Below are positions 1 to 9,029 of a stretch of 64,000 bases of DNA, one piece after another. The notes under the pieces are model-generated. The model did no database searches. It saw nothing but the letters and a program-made list of their open reading frames with translations, and was not told the DNA's origin. How positions within the stretch are numbered: the stretch's first letter is position 1; every line of letters starts with the position of its first letter. The stretch comes from Frateuria terrea (GTDB taxonomy: Bacteria > Pseudomonadota > Gammaproteobacteria > Xanthomonadales > Rhodanobacteraceae), in NCBI RefSeq assembly GCF_900115705.1, contig NZ_FOXL01000002.1:682001-746000 (forward strand), in the 5' to 3' direction. The position numbers and the translations under genes are program-made.

Positions 1-3000
1 CTGTCGCGGCTGGTCTCGCGCGCCTGGCGTGAAGGCCAGCACGGCGGCAAGGCCCTGGTCGAGGCGGGCTGGCTGACACACGACTCCACCGGCGGGCTGA
101 TCGCCCTGCTCGGCCGCGAGAGCGAGGTCGGGCGCGTCGCGATAAGCCAGGGCGTGGATGCCGGCATCGCACGCCTGCAGCCGCTCGCACGGCTGTTTCC
201 CGATCGCCTGTACCTGGAACTGACCCGCTGCGGCCGCGAAGGCGAGGAATCCTGGAATACGGCTGCGCTGGCGCTGGGCGATGGGCTCGGCCTGCCGCTG
301 CTGGCCAGCAACGACGTGCGCTTCCTCAAGCAGGACGACTTCGAGGCACACGAGGCGCGCGTGTGCATACACCAGGGCCGCGTACTGGCCGACCCGAAGC
401 GCCCGCGCGACTACTCCGACCAGCAGTACCTCAAATCCCCGGCGCAGATGGCCGAACTTTTCGCCGACCTGCCGGAAGCATTGGAAAACACGGTCGAGCT
501 GGCCAAGCGCTGCAACCTGGAACTCAAGTTCGGCACCTACTATCTGCCCGACTTCCCGGTGCCCGAAGGCTACGACCTCGACAGCTACATCCGCGAGACC
601 GCGCGCGCGGGCCTGAAGGAACGCCTTGAGGCCAACCCACTGGCGCCCGGCTACACGCTGGCCGACTACGAGGCCCGACTGGAGCGCGAGCTCGACGTCA
701 TCATCCGGATGGGCTTCCCCGGCTACTTCCTGATCGTGGCCGACTTTATCAACTGGGGTAAGCACAACGGCATCCCGGTCGGTCCCGGCCGTGGTTCGGG
801 TGCCGGCTCCCTGGTGGCCTGGGTGCTGAAGATCACCGACCTCGACCCTTTGCAGTTCGACCTGCTTTTCGAGCGCTTCCTGAATCCCGAGCGCGTGTCG
901 ATGCCCGACTTCGACATCGACTTCTGCATGGACCGCCGCGACGAGGTGATCGACTACGTGGCGCGCAAGTACGGCCGCGACCATGTCAGCCAGATCATCA
1001 CCTATGGCTCGATGGCGGCGAAGGCCGTGCTGCGCGACTCCGGCCGCGTGCTCGGCATGGGCTACAACCAGGTCGACCGCATCGCCAAGCTGATCCCGCC
1101 GCGACCGCTGGACCTCACGCTGTCCGACGCGCTCGGCCGCTCGGACAAGTCGAAGAAGGAACCCGACCGCGTAGTGCGCGAGTTCTGCGAGCTCTACGAG
1201 CAGGACGAGGAAGCGCGCACGCTCATCGACCTGGCGCTGAAGCTGGAGAACCTCACCCGCAACGCCGGCAAGCACGCCGGCGGCGTGGTGATCGGCCCCA
1301 GGCCACTGACCGAATTCGCGCCGCTGTACTGCGAGCCGGGCGGCGGTGGCGTGGTGACGCAGTACGACAAGGACGACGTCGAAGCGGTCGGCCTGGTGAA
1401 GTTCGACTTCCTCGGCCTGCGCACGCTCACCATCATCGACTGGGCGGTGAAGGCGATCAACGAACGCCGCGCCAAGAGCGGCGAGGAACCGCTGGACATC
1501 GCCGCCCTGCCGCTGGACGACGCCCCGACCTACGAGCTGCTCAAGCGCGCGCAGACGGTCGCAGTCTTCCAGCTCGAATCATCCGGCATGCAGCGCATGC
1601 TCAAGGACGCCAGGCCCGACCGCTTCGGCGACATCGTCGCGCTGGTGGCGCTGTACCGCCCTGGCCCAATGGACCTGATCCCCAGCTTCGTGGCGCGCAA
1701 GCACGGCCGCGAGGACGTGGAGTACCCCGACCCGCGCGTCGAGCCGATCCTGAAAGAGACCTACGGCATCATGGTCTACCAGGAGCAGGTGATGCAGATG
1801 GCGCAGATCGTCGGCGGCTACACGCTCGGCGGCGCCGACCTGCTGCGCCGCGCGATGGGCAAGAAGAAAGTCGAGGAGATGGTCAAGCACCGCGCGACCT
1901 TCCGCGAGGGTGCCGCAAAAGACGGGCTCCCAGGCGACAAGGCCGACGCCATCTTCGACCTGATGGAGAAATTCGCCGGCTACGGCTTCAACAAGTCGCA
2001 CGCGGCCGCCTACGCGCTGGTCTCCTACCAGACCGCATGGCTGAAGGCGCACTACCCGGCCGAGTTCATGGCCGCGACGATCTCCTCGGACATGGACAAC
2101 ACCGATAAGGCGGTGACGTTCCTGGACGAGTCGCGCGCGATCGGCCTGACCATCCTGCCGCCGGACGTGAACGCCTCGAACTTCATGTTCGTGGCGGTGG
2201 AGCCCAAGGTCATCCGCTACGGCCTTGGCGCGATCAAGGGCGTCGGGCAAGGCGCCTGCGAGTCGATCGTCGAGGAGCGGCGGCGCGGCGGCCCCTACAC
2301 CGACCTCGCGGACTTCTGCCGCCGGGTCGATTCGGCCAAGCTCAACCGCCGCGTGCTCGAAGCCCTGGTCCTCTCCGGCAGCCTGGACGCGCTGGCCCCC
2401 AACCGCGCCAGCCTGATGCTGCAGCTGCCCGACGCGATCAAGGCCGCCGAGCAGCACCTGCGCGACAAGCAGTCTGGCCAGAACGACATGTTCGGCGCGC
2501 TGATGGGTACCAGCACGCCGGCGGTGCAGATCGATCTGCCGACCGCGCCCGAATGGCCGCTGGAGCAGAAGCTGCAAGGCGAGCGCGAGACGCTTGGCCA
2601 CTACCTTTCCGGCCACCCTACCGACCCATGGCGCGAGGAGCTGGCCCAGCTTTCCACCTGCCCGCTGGGCGAGATCGGCGACCGCTACCAGCCGCCGAAA
2701 ACGCGCAAGAACGACGGCGAGGAGAACCGCTTCCGACGCGGCCCGGACACACCCTGGACCGTCGCCGGCATGGTCACCGCCGTGCGCAAGCGGGGGGACA
2801 GCGACGCCTTCGTGCGGCTGGAAGACGGCACCGGCACGATCGAGGTGAGTTTCTTCGGTGAGCTTTACCAGCAGGTGGCACCCCTGCTCACCCGCGACGA
2901 GATGCTGATCGTCGAGGGCGGATTGCGCATCGACGATTTCTCCGGTGGCGGTTTTCAGCTGCGCGCCCGCGGCGCCATGACCCTGGCCGACGCCTGCCGG

Positions 3001-3258
3001 CGCCACGCGCGCGCGCTCAGGGTCAAGCTCAACGGCATCGGTCCGGGTTTCGAGCAGGAGCTCAAGCAGACCTTGGCCGGCTACCGCGGCGGCCGCGCCA
3101 CCGTGATCCTGCACGGCTACCACAACCGCGACGCCCAGGCCGATCTGGAACTGGGCGAGGACTGGCGCGTGAACGCCATTCCCGACCTGTTGCGCGCCCT
3201 GCGCGGACTGTCCTGGGTGGAGGCGGCCAAGCTCAGGATCATCAAAACCGAGGCCTGA
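1..3258 (+). CDS. dnaE: DNA polymerase III alpha subunit, 5'-partial
   Basis: This is the catalytic subunit of the replicative DNA polymerase, acting in the holoenzyme at the fork. The frame is open from base 1, so the start lies upstream; 1085 codons are present against about 1160-1190 residues in the family, so roughly the first 100 residues of the PHP domain are missing. Visible are the end of the PHP domain (LLASNDVRFL), the palm and polymerase core with GPGRGSGAGSLVAW and the acidic PDFDIDF motif, the GYGFNKSHAAAYALVSYQTAWLKAHYP block, and a C-terminal OB fold (WTVAGMVTAVRKRGD, then FVRLEDGTGTIEVSFFGE). It ends TGA at 3256-3258. accA lies downstream on the same strand, the usual gammaproteobacterial neighbour. 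The identification is certain; only the 5' truncation by the window edge is unusual. Confidence 0.98.
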   Translation: MSRLVSRAWREGQHGGKALVEAGWLTHDSTGGLIALLGRESEVGRVAISQGVDAGIARLQPLARLFPDRLYLELTRCGREGEESWNTAALALGDGLGLPLLASNDVRFLKQDDFEAHEARVCIHQGRVLADPKRPRDYSDQQYLKSPAQMAELFADLPEALENTVELAKRCNLELKFGTYYLPDFPVPEGYDLDSYIRETARAGLKERLEANPLAPGYTLADYEARLERELDVIIRMGFPGYFLIVADFINWGKHNGIPVGPGRGSGAGSLVAWVLKITDLDPLQFDLLFERFLNPERVSMPDFDIDFCMDRRDEVIDYVARKYGRDHVSQIITYGSMAAKAVLRDSGRVLGMGYNQVDRIAKLIPPRPLDLTLSDALGRSDKSKKEPDRVVREFCELYEQDEEARTLIDLALKLENLTRNAGKHAGGVVIGPRPLTEFAPLYCEPGGGGVVTQYDKDDVEAVGLVKFDFLGLRTLTIIDWAVKAINERRAKSGEEPLDIAALPLDDAPTYELLKRAQTVAVFQLESSGMQRMLKDARPDRFGDIVALVALYRPGPMDLIPSFVARKHGREDVEYPDPRVEPILKETYGIMVYQEQVMQMAQIVGGYTLGGADLLRRAMGKKKVEEMVKHRATFREGAAKDGLPGDKADAIFDLMEKFAGYGFNKSHAAAYALVSYQTAWLKAHYPAEFMAATISSDMDNTDKAVTFLDESRAIGLTILPPDVNASNFMFVAVEPKVIRYGLGAIKGVGQGACESIVEERRRGGPYTDLADFCRRVDSAKLNRRVLEALVLSGSLDALAPNRASLMLQLPDAIKAAEQHLRDKQSGQNDMFGALMGTSTPAVQIDLPTAPEWPLEQKLQGERETLGHYLSGHPTDPWREELAQLSTCPLGEIGDRYQPPKTRKNDGEENRFRRGPDTPWTVAGMVTAVRKRGDSDAFVRLEDGTGTIEVSFFGELYQQVAPLLTRDEMLIVEGGLRIDDFSGGGFQLRARGAMTLADACRRHARALRVKLNGIGPGFEQELKQTLAGYRGGRATVILHGYHNRDAQADLELGEDWRVNAIPDLLRALRGLSWVEAAKLRIIKTEA

Positions 3259-3275
3259 TCCGAAGCCCCTTTGGC

Positions 3276-3375
3276 TCCGGGAGAGGGTCGGGGTGAGGAT
3301 TCGAGCGTGCCGGGCATTCCGCTGCGCCCGAACCCTCACCCGCCCTGGCGGGCACCCTCTCCGGGGGGGAGAGGG
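3276..3375. repeat. REP-like palindromic repeat between dnaE and accA
   Basis: The dnaE-accA gap of about 300 bases holds two inverted copies of one motif: a GGGAGAGGG...GGGGTGAGG arm at about 3280-3298 and a CCCTCACCC...CACCCTCTCC arm at about 3332-3362, followed by GGGGGGAGAGGG. The same motif recurs near 7.1, 36.5, 43.08 and 55.95 kb, always between genes, so it looks like a dispersed extragenic palindrome. It could fold into a hairpin after dnaE. Apart from this repeat and the accA -10 box I see no gene in the gap. Confidence 0.65.
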
Positions 3376-3528
3376 AACCAGGAAATACGTTCATCCCGAG
3401 CGTAGGCCGCATGGCCGAGGCCGAGGGCCGCCCCACCGCAGACGGCCTTCTTCTCCGCTGCGCTACGCTCAGCGCGAGCGGCCCTTGGGCCCATACGCCC
3501 CCGTTCCCGCCTTTCCACCCACCCCGGC

Positions 3529-3534
3529 TATACT
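3529..3534 (+). promoter_or_regulatory. Probable sigma-70 -10 box for accA
   Basis: TATACT lies 30 bases before the accA ATG, a good -10 hexamer in a very GC-rich setting. No convincing -35 sits at the standard 17-base spacing; TTCCCG at 3504-3509 is a weak candidate at 19 bases. This is inferred from sequence alone. Confidence 0.45.
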
Positions 3535-3564
3535 GCCCCGCTTCAGCGTCACGAACCGCCGCGA

Positions 3565-4521
3565 ATGAACCCAAACTTCCTCGATTTCGAACAACCGATC
3601 GCCGAACTGGAAGCGAAGGTCGAAGAGCTGCGCCACGCCAGCTATGGCCAGGCGTTCAATATCGACGAGGAAGTCGCGCGCCTGCGCGAGAAGCTGAAGA
3701 TCAAGACCGCGGAGATCTTCCGCAACCTCAACTCCTGGCAGATCACCCAGCTCTCGCGCCATCCGGCGCGGCCCTACACGCTCGACTACGTCGGCGTGAT
3801 CTGCGAGGAGTTCCAGGAGCTCGCTGGCGACCGCGCCTACGCGGACGATGCAGCCATCGTCGGGGGCCTGGGCCGCATCAGCGGCCGGCCGGTGATGATC
3901 ATCGGCCACCAGAAGGGCCGCGACACCAAGACCAAGGTCCGTCGCAACTTCGGCATGCCGCGTCCGGAGGGCTACCGCAAGGCGCTGCGCCTGATGAAGA
4001 TGGCCGAGCGCTTCGGCCTGCCGCTGCTGACCTTCATCGATACCCCAGGCGCCTATCCGGGCGTGGGCGCGGAGGAACGCGGCCAGAGCGAGGCGATCGC
4101 CCGCAACCTGCTGGAGATGGCCGACCTGAAGACGCCGATCGTCTGCACGGTGATCGGCGAAGGCGGCTCCGGCGGCGCGCTGGCGATCGGCGTGGGCGAC
4201 CGCGTCAACATGTTGCAGTACTCGACCTATTCGGTGATCTCGCCCGAAGGCTGCGCCTCGATCCTGTGGAAGAGCCAGGACAAGGCCCGGGACGCCGCCG
4301 AGGCCTTGGGCATGACCGCCCCGCGCCTGCACGAGCTCGGCCTGGTCGACAAGGTGATCCGCGAGCCGCTCGGTGGCGCCCACCGCAATCCGCGCTCGAT
4401 GGCGATCCGCCTGAAGGCCGTGTTGATGAACCAGCTCGACGAGCTCGGAGCCATCGCCGAGCCCGAACTGCTGAAGCAGCGCTACCAGCGGCTGCGCAGC
4501 TACGGCGCCTACCAGGAATAA
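3565..4521 (+). CDS. accA: Acetyl-CoA carboxylase carboxyltransferase subunit alpha
   Basis: With AccD this protein forms the carboxyltransferase that moves carboxyl groups from biotin to acetyl-CoA, giving malonyl-CoA for fatty acid synthesis in the cytoplasm. The 318 residues match the normal length. The N-terminus ([22 protein letters not shown]) is typical. The crotonase-like core shows [20 protein letters not shown] and the glycine-rich [15 protein letters not shown] with [15 protein letters not shown], which form the oxyanion-hole and substrate region. ATG is chosen because it begins the conserved N-terminus and follows a -10 box by about 30 bases. The next gene begins 4 bases after the stop, suggesting co-transcription. 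Confidence 0.98.
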   Translation: MNPNFLDFEQPIAELEAKVEELRHASYGQAFNIDEEVARLREKLKIKTAEIFRNLNSWQITQLSRHPARPYTLDYVGVICEEFQELAGDRAYADDAAIVGGLGRISGRPVMIIGHQKGRDTKTKVRRNFGMPRPEGYRKALRLMKMAERFGLPLLTFIDTPGAYPGVGAEERGQSEAIARNLLEMADLKTPIVCTVIGEGGSGGALAIGVGDRVNMLQYSTYSVISPEGCASILWKSQDKARDAAEALGMTAPRLHELGLVDKVIREPLGGAHRNPRSMAIRLKAVLMNQLDELGAIAEPELLKQRYQRLRSYGAYQE

Positions 4522-4525
4522 GCCG

Positions 4526-4912
4526 ATGACCGGCGTGCGCGGTCTCGCCCACGCGAACATCCGCGCGCCGGAGGCGATGATCGAACGCCTGCGCTGCTTC
4601 TACATCGACCTGATCGGCCTGCGCCCGGGCCCTCGCCCGGCGTTCCGCTCTGGCTCGCGCGGCTACTGGCTGTATGCCGGCGAGATCGACGTGCTGCACC
4701 TGAGCATCGCCGGTCCCGGCGATGCTCAGCCCGCCGTGACCGGCCATTTCAACCATCTGGCCTTCGCCTGCACCGACCTCGCCGCCGTCCGCGCCCGCCT
4801 GGATGCTGCCGCCCTGGCCTATGAGGTCGACGAAGTGGACGAGCCGCACCAGGTGCAGCTGTTCCTTACCGACCCCAGCGGCCTGGGCATCGAGCTTAGC
4901 TTCGCCCGCTGA
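4526..4912 (+). CDS. VOC family (glyoxalase/bleomycin-resistance fold) protein
   Basis: A 128-residue protein with the beta-alpha-beta-beta-beta layout of a single vicinal-oxygen-chelate module pair. The N-terminus GLAHANIRAP and C-terminus FLTDPSGLGIELSF are characteristic, and HFNHLAFACTDLAAVRARL begins the second half. Likely metal ligands are the histidine near residue 9 (LAHANI), the histidine in HFNHLAF and the glutamate in GIELSF. Family members act on small electrophiles, dioxygenase substrates or antibiotics; nothing here fixes the substrate. It sits 4 bases after accA, so the two are probably transcribed together, though no functional link is known to me. Confidence 0.85.
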   Translation: MTGVRGLAHANIRAPEAMIERLRCFYIDLIGLRPGPRPAFRSGSRGYWLYAGEIDVLHLSIAGPGDAQPAVTGHFNHLAFACTDLAAVRARLDAAALAYEVDEVDEPHQVQLFLTDPSGLGIELSFAR

Positions 4913-5031
4913 ACTGTAGGTGCCTGCGTTGCCCTCGGCCAGGGACTGCACGGTCGCGCACGCGCCCTTCTGCAAGGAGACCCGCGCCCGCGGTTTACTA
5001 TCCAGGCCTGTACCTGGAGGAGTCCCGCACC

Positions 5032-5784
5032 ATGGCCGACCACGCCAAGCTCGCCGTGCTGATCGACGCGGACAACGCCCAGCCCACGCTGGCCGAGGGC
5101 CTGCTGGCAGAGGTTGCCCGCTACGGCACCGCGCACGTCAAGCGCGCCTACGGCGACTGGACCGACAACCACCTGCGCGGCTGGAAGGACCAGCTGCTCG
5201 CGCTGTCGATCCAGCCGATCCAGCAGTTCGGCTATACCAAGGGCAAGAACGCCACCGACTCGGCAATGATCATCGACGCGATGGACCTGCTCTACACCGG
5301 GCGCTTCGACGGCTTCTGCATCGTCTCCAGCGACAGCGACTTCACCACGCTGGCGCGGCGCATCCGCGAGTCGGGCCTGACTGTCTACGGCTTCGGGGAG
5401 CGCAAGACGCCCGGCCCGTTCGTGGCCGCCTGCGACCGTTTCATCTATACCGACGTGCTCGGCGAAACGGACAGCGGCCAGGAAAAGCCGGCCGAGCCGG
5501 TGCCACGCCAGAGCACGCAGGATCTGCGCCAGGACGCACGGCTGGTCAACCTGCTGCGCAATGCCATCGAGGACGCTGCCGACGATTCGGGCTGGGCCGG
5601 GCTCGGGGCGATCGGCAGCATCGTCAGCAAGCGCGCGCCGGAGTTCGATTCGCGCAACTGGGGCTACGGCAAGCTGAGCGGCCTGGTCAACGCCATCGGC
5701 CTGTTCCAGACCGAAGAACGCCAGGTCGGCAACGGCAAGCACTTCTACGTGCGCAACAAGAAGAAACCGGCCAACCGTGAGTAA
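5032..5784 (+). CDS. NYN-domain (LabA-like PIN) protein with C-terminal OST-HTH/LOTUS domain
   Basis: Residues 7-150 form a LabA/DUF88-type NYN domain, a PIN-like nuclease fold: LIDADN (10-15), an Asp in NATDSAMIIDAMD (73-85) and SSDSDF (99-104) give the usual acidic metal-binding residues, followed by GFGERKTPGPFVAACDRFIY. After a charged linker, residues 168-245 (DARLVNLLRNAIEDAADDSGWAGL and onward to KHFYVRNKK) look like an OST-HTH/LOTUS domain, which binds RNA in other proteins. A role in RNA processing is inferred, not shown. ATG is supported by GGAGG about 9 bases upstream. A possible -10 (TACTAT, 4996-5001) precedes it. The 3' end overlaps tilS by 8 bases. Confidence 0.88.
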   Translation: MADHAKLAVLIDADNAQPTLAEGLLAEVARYGTAHVKRAYGDWTDNHLRGWKDQLLALSIQPIQQFGYTKGKNATDSAMIIDAMDLLYTGRFDGFCIVSSDSDFTTLARRIRESGLTVYGFGERKTPGPFVAACDRFIYTDVLGETDSGQEKPAEPVPRQSTQDLRQDARLVNLLRNAIEDAADDSGWAGLGAIGSIVSKRAPEFDSRNWGYGKLSGLVNAIGLFQTEERQVGNGKHFYVRNKKKPANRE

Positions 5785-7081
5785 CCCTCGTACGCTGCCG
5801 GACGCGCTGAGCCAGGCCATCGACGAGCACCCGGACGCTCCGCTGTGCGTGGCCTTCAGCGGCGGGCCCGATTCCACCGCCCTGCTGCACGCGCTCGCCG
5901 CGCTGCCGCACGCCCGCGCGCGGGGCCTGCGCGCGCTGCACGTCGACCACGGCCTGCACGCAGACAGCGGCATCTGGTCAGCGCAGGCGCAGGCGCTCTG
6001 CGCCACGCTGGAGGTCGATTGCCAGGTGCTGCGGGTGGACGTGCCGCGCGGTTCGGGCGACGGCCTGGAAGCCGCCGCGCGCCGCGCCCGCTACGCCGCC
6101 TTCGCGCAAGCGATCCGGCCGGGCGAATGGCTGTTGCTCGGCCATCACCGCGACGACCAGGCCGAGACGGTGCTGCTCAAGCTGCTGCGCGGTGCCGGCC
6201 CACAGGGGCTGGGCGGCATGCGGGCGATCCGCCCGCTCGGTGCCGGCCAGCTCTGGCGGCCGCTGCTCGCCCTGCCGCGCGAGGTGCTGGGCGCGTATCT
6301 GCAGGCGCACCGCCTGCCCTGCATCGAGGACCCCTCCAACCGCAACACCATGCTGGCGCGCAACCACCTGCGCCACGAGATCCTGCCGCGCCTGCGGCGG
6401 CACTTCCCGCAGGCCATCGATTCGATCCTGCACAGCGCCGCGCTCTGCCGGGCCGCCGACGAAAGCCTGCGCACACGTTGGCTCGAGGCCTTCGGTGCAC
6501 TGCACGACGTGACGACCGGCAGCCTCGATGCCACCGCATGGCTCGCACTCGATCCCGCCCTGCGCGAGCCCATGCTCGACCATTGGCTGCACGCACGCGG
6601 GCTCTCCGCACCCACGGCCGCCCAGCGCCGGCAGATCCAGCGCCAGTGCCATGCCCGCGCGGGCCAGCAGCCGTGCGTGCGCTGGCCGGGCGCGGAACTG
6701 CACATCTGGAAGGAACGGCTGTGGGCTCGCGCACCACGGCCACCGGTCGAGCCGAGCTGGACCAGCTGCTGGCATGGCGAGGCGCTGGCCTTGCCGGACG
6801 GCGGCCAACTCGTGCTCGAACCGGTCGCCCGCCTGCCCGCACCGCTCACCGTGCGCCTGCGCCAGGGCGGCGAACGCATCAGGCCCGCCGACGACCGGCA
6901 CTCCCGCGAACTGCGCGACCTGTTCCAGCAGATCGCATTGCCGCCCTGGCAGCGTGAGGCCTGCCCGTTGCTCTATGCCGGAAACGAACTGGTCGCGGTC
7001 GCCGATCTCTGGCGGACGGCACGAGGCGCGGCGCTGTTCGATGCACTGGGCGCACACCCGCACTGGCAGCGGGCAAGCTGA
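5777..7081 (+). CDS. tilS: tRNA(Ile)-lysidine synthase
   Basis: TilS attaches lysine to C34 of the CAU-anticodon tRNA-Ile using ATP, so that AUA is read as isoleucine; it is normally essential. The ATP pyrophosphatase P-loop SGGPDS is at residues 28-33, followed by LHVDHGLH, LGHHRDDQAETVLLKLLRGAGPQGLGGM and a RNHLRHEILPRL segment typical of the catalytic domain. The C-terminal tRNA-binding domain includes VRLRQGGERIRP. At 434 residues it has the length of E. coli TilS. The start is GTG at 5777, inside the end of the NYN gene, implying translational coupling. Confidence 0.97.
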   Translation: MSNPRTLPDALSQAIDEHPDAPLCVAFSGGPDSTALLHALAALPHARARGLRALHVDHGLHADSGIWSAQAQALCATLEVDCQVLRVDVPRGSGDGLEAAARRARYAAFAQAIRPGEWLLLGHHRDDQAETVLLKLLRGAGPQGLGGMRAIRPLGAGQLWRPLLALPREVLGAYLQAHRLPCIEDPSNRNTMLARNHLRHEILPRLRRHFPQAIDSILHSAALCRAADESLRTRWLEAFGALHDVTTGSLDATAWLALDPALREPMLDHWLHARGLSAPTAAQRRQIQRQCHARAGQQPCVRWPGAELHIWKERLWARAPRPPVEPSWTSCWHGEALALPDGGQLVLEPVARLPAPLTVRLRQGGERIRPADDRHSRELRDLFQQIALPPWQREACPLLYAGNELVAVADLWRTARGAALFDALGAHPHWQRAS

Positions 7082-7085
7082 GCCC

Positions 7086-7187
7086 CTCTCACCTCCGGGA
7101 GAGGTTCGGCCAGTGCGCTCACCCTGCTTCGCCCGAACCCCTCCCCACCTGTCGGCGACCTCTCCCAAGGGAGAAGGGTGTGCCAGT
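7086..7187. repeat. REP-like palindromic repeat after tilS
   Basis: The tilS-xseB gap contains CCTCTCACCTCCGGGAGAGG and, inverted, CCGAACCCCTCCCCACC...GACCTCTCCC...GGGAGAAGGG. The composition and layout match the repeat at 3.3 kb, in a more degenerate form. No other feature is visible in the gap. Confidence 0.5.
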
Positions 7188-7256
7188 GGAGGTAGAGACA
7201 AGTGCTTCGGCTCCAAACATTGATTCCCCTCCCCCGCTGCGCTAGCGTTGCGGCCC

Positions 7257-7514
7257 ATGGCCAAACCCGCTCCCGCCCCCGCGGAAACCCCGTCCGTCGC
7301 CGACTTCGAACACTCGCTGGACGAGCTCGAACAACTGGTGGCGCGCATGGAAGGCGGGGAGCTGAGCCTGGACGAATCGCTGGCCTCCTTCGAGCGCGGC
7401 ATCGGCCTTTACCGTCACTGCCAGCAGGCCCTGGACCAGGCCGAGCTGCGCGTGCGCCTGCTGCTCGATCCCGATGCGCCCGACGACGCCGAACCTTTCG
7501 AATCCGAGTCCTGA
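7257..7514 (+). CDS. xseB: Exodeoxyribonuclease VII small subunit
   Basis: XseB combines with XseA to form exonuclease VII, which degrades single-stranded DNA into oligonucleotides. The 85 residues carry the family signature: [50 protein letters not shown], a two-helix coiled coil. ATG at 7257 is preferred over an in-frame TTG at 7248 because the family begins close to the helical segment and the TTG adds only three residues. Its 3' end overlaps ispA by 41 bases, the standard xseB-ispA arrangement, so both are probably translated from one message. xseA is not in the window. Confidence 0.95.
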   Translation: MAKPAPAPAETPSVADFEHSLDELEQLVARMEGGELSLDESLASFERGIGLYRHCQQALDQAELRVRLLLDPDAPDDAEPFESES

Positions 7515-8409
7515 CGCGCTGTCCCAACTCGGCCCCCGGCTGCTCGCGCTGACCGCGCGCGCCGACGCTGCGCTCGGGCGCGTGCTGCCCAGCGAGCAGC
7601 AGCCGCCCTTGGAACTGCACAGCGCCATGCGCTACGCCGTGCTCGGCGGCGGCAAGCGGCTGCGCCCGCTGCTGGTCTATGCGGCTGGCCATGCGCTGGG
7701 CAGCGATGGCGCCGAGCTGGACGCTCCGGCCTGCGCCGTGGAGCTGATCCACGCCTACTCGCTCGTCCACGACGACCTGCCGGCGATGGACGACGACGCG
7801 CTGCGCCGCGGCCGCCCGACCTGCCATGTGGTTTATGGCGAGGCCATGGCGATCCTCGCGGGCGACGCGCTGCAGGCGCTCGCATTCGAGATACTCGCGC
7901 ACGACCCGCACGCCGGTACCGAGGCCGCCCGCACGCTGCAGATGCTGCGTGTACTCGGCCGCGCCTGCGGTGCCGAAGGCATGGCCGGTGGCCAGGCGCT
8001 GGATCTGGCCGCGGTGGGCCGCAAGCTCACGCTGGCCGAACTGGAACACATGCATGCCTGCAAGACCGGCGCGCTGATCCGCACCTCCGTGCAACTGGGC
8101 GCGCTCGCCACCGGTGCCGGCACCGCGGCCGTGGAGGCACTGGACCGCTACGCCGCCGCCGTGGGCCTGGCTTTCCAGGTGCGCGACGACATCCTCGACG
8201 TAGAAGGCGAATCGGCAGTGATCGGCAAGACCGCCGGCAAGGACGCGGCGGCCGACAAGCCGACCTTCCCTTCGATCATCGGATTGGAGGCTTCACGCGC
8301 GCGCCTGGCGGAGCTCACTGCTACGGCGCTTCAGGCCATCGCCGCGTTCGGACCAGGCGCCGGCCTGCTCGAAGAGCTGGCGCTTTACGCAGCCCATCGC
8401 ACGCATTGA
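7474..8409 (+). CDS. ispA: Polyprenyl (farnesyl/geranyl) diphosphate synthase
   Basis: This enzyme condenses isopentenyl and allylic diphosphates to farnesyl diphosphate for quinones, undecaprenyl phosphate and other isoprenoids. Family motifs are clear: [12 protein letters not shown] (58-69), the first aspartate-rich motif DDLPAMDDD (100-108), [21 protein letters not shown] and the second aspartate-rich motif DDILDVEGE (238-246), then [21 protein letters not shown] at 7474 lies within xseB and gives 311 residues, slightly longer than E. coli IspA (299). dxs, often the next gene in enterobacteria, is absent here; a terminator-like hairpin follows instead. Confidence 0.95.
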   Translation: MRPTTPNLSNPSPDALSQLGPRLLALTARADAALGRVLPSEQQPPLELHSAMRYAVLGGGKRLRPLLVYAAGHALGSDGAELDAPACAVELIHAYSLVHDDLPAMDDDALRRGRPTCHVVYGEAMAILAGDALQALAFEILAHDPHAGTEAARTLQMLRVLGRACGAEGMAGGQALDLAAVGRKLTLAELEHMHACKTGALIRTSVQLGALATGAGTAAVEALDRYAAAVGLAFQVRDDILDVEGESAVIGKTAGKDAAADKPTFPSIIGLEASRARLAELTATALQAIAAFGPGAGLLEELALYAAHRTH

Positions 8410-8456
8410 CGGCTGGTGGCGGGCTTCAGCCGGCCACCTGTTCCCTGAAAGCAGAA

Positions 8457-8472
8457 GCGGGCCGAAGCCCGC
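8457..8472. terminator. Bidirectional hairpin terminator between convergent genes
   Basis: GCGGGC-CGAA-GCCCGC lies between the ends of ispA (plus) and the DUF4870 gene (minus). On the minus strand the loop reads TTCG, closed by C-G, an especially stable tetraloop, followed by TTCTGCTTTC. On the plus strand CTCGTGTTT follows. A longer pairing of GCGGGCTTC (8419-8427) with GAAGCCCGC (8464-8472) is also possible. Serving both converging genes is inferred from position. Confidence 0.65.
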
Positions 8473-8479
8473 CTCGTGT

Positions 8480-8941
8480 TTACTTGATCAATCGCAGCGT
8501 GAAGGGGTAGCGGTAACGTTCCCCCTCATTCGCCTTGACCGCTGCGATGATGGTGAACACCAGCCAGGCGATGCCGACCAGGATACCGATCGGGACCGTC
8601 AGCAGCGCACCGACGCCGAACGTGACCAGCGTCAGCAGCAACAGCACCACGCCGACGATGGCCAGCGTGATATTGAAGTTCAGCGCTTCCTTCGCCTGGT
8701 CGTCGACGAAGGGCATGGTGTCCTTCTTGATCAGCCAGATGACCAGCGGGCCGATGAAGCAGCCCAGGCCGGCAAAGGCGCCCGTGAGCAAGCCACCGAG
8801 CAGCGCGGACAGGTGCGCGAACAACGCCCACTGGCGCTCCTCGTGGCTGGGCATGCCGGCCGAGTCGAACGGCTCGGGCGGCGGCACCGGCTCGCCGGTG
8901 GGCGGCGGGGGCGGGACGACGGAATCGGGTGGAACACTCAT
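8480..8941 (-). CDS. DUF4870 (Tic20-like) integral membrane protein
   Basis: A 153-residue membrane protein of the DUF4870 family. A proline-rich N-terminal tail (residues 1-30, PPPPPTGEPVPPPEP) precedes EERQWALFAHLSALLGG, then hydrophobic segments at about 40-70, 93-115 and 117-137. The FVDDQAKEALNFNIT block between the helices is the family hallmark. The C-terminus ends in GERYRYPFTLRLIK. The cellular role of the family is unknown. It is a single gene ending at a hairpin shared with ispA. The start is ATG; CTCCTC on the plus strand just upstream reads GAGGAG on the gene strand. Confidence 0.88.
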   Translation of the reverse strand: MSVPPDSVVPPPPPTGEPVPPPEPFDSAGMPSHEERQWALFAHLSALLGGLLTGAFAGLGCFIGPLVIWLIKKDTMPFVDDQAKEALNFNITLAIVGVVLLLLTLVTFGVGALLTVPIGILVGIAWLVFTIIAAVKANEGERYRYPFTLRLIK

Positions 8942-9029
8942 GCGTGTCTCCTCTTGCCTTCGGGACGCCGGCCCGGTGCCGGTGCGGCGATGCTAGCAAA
9001 GCCGCGCGGCGTTGCCATAGGCAAAGGGC

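Noticed and set aside
1579-3339. A 586-codon open frame on the minus strand opposite dnaE
   Set aside because: It is a shadow of a high-GC gene: composition is dominated by Arg, Val, Gly, Ala and His, it has no domain pattern, and dnaE on the other strand is certain.
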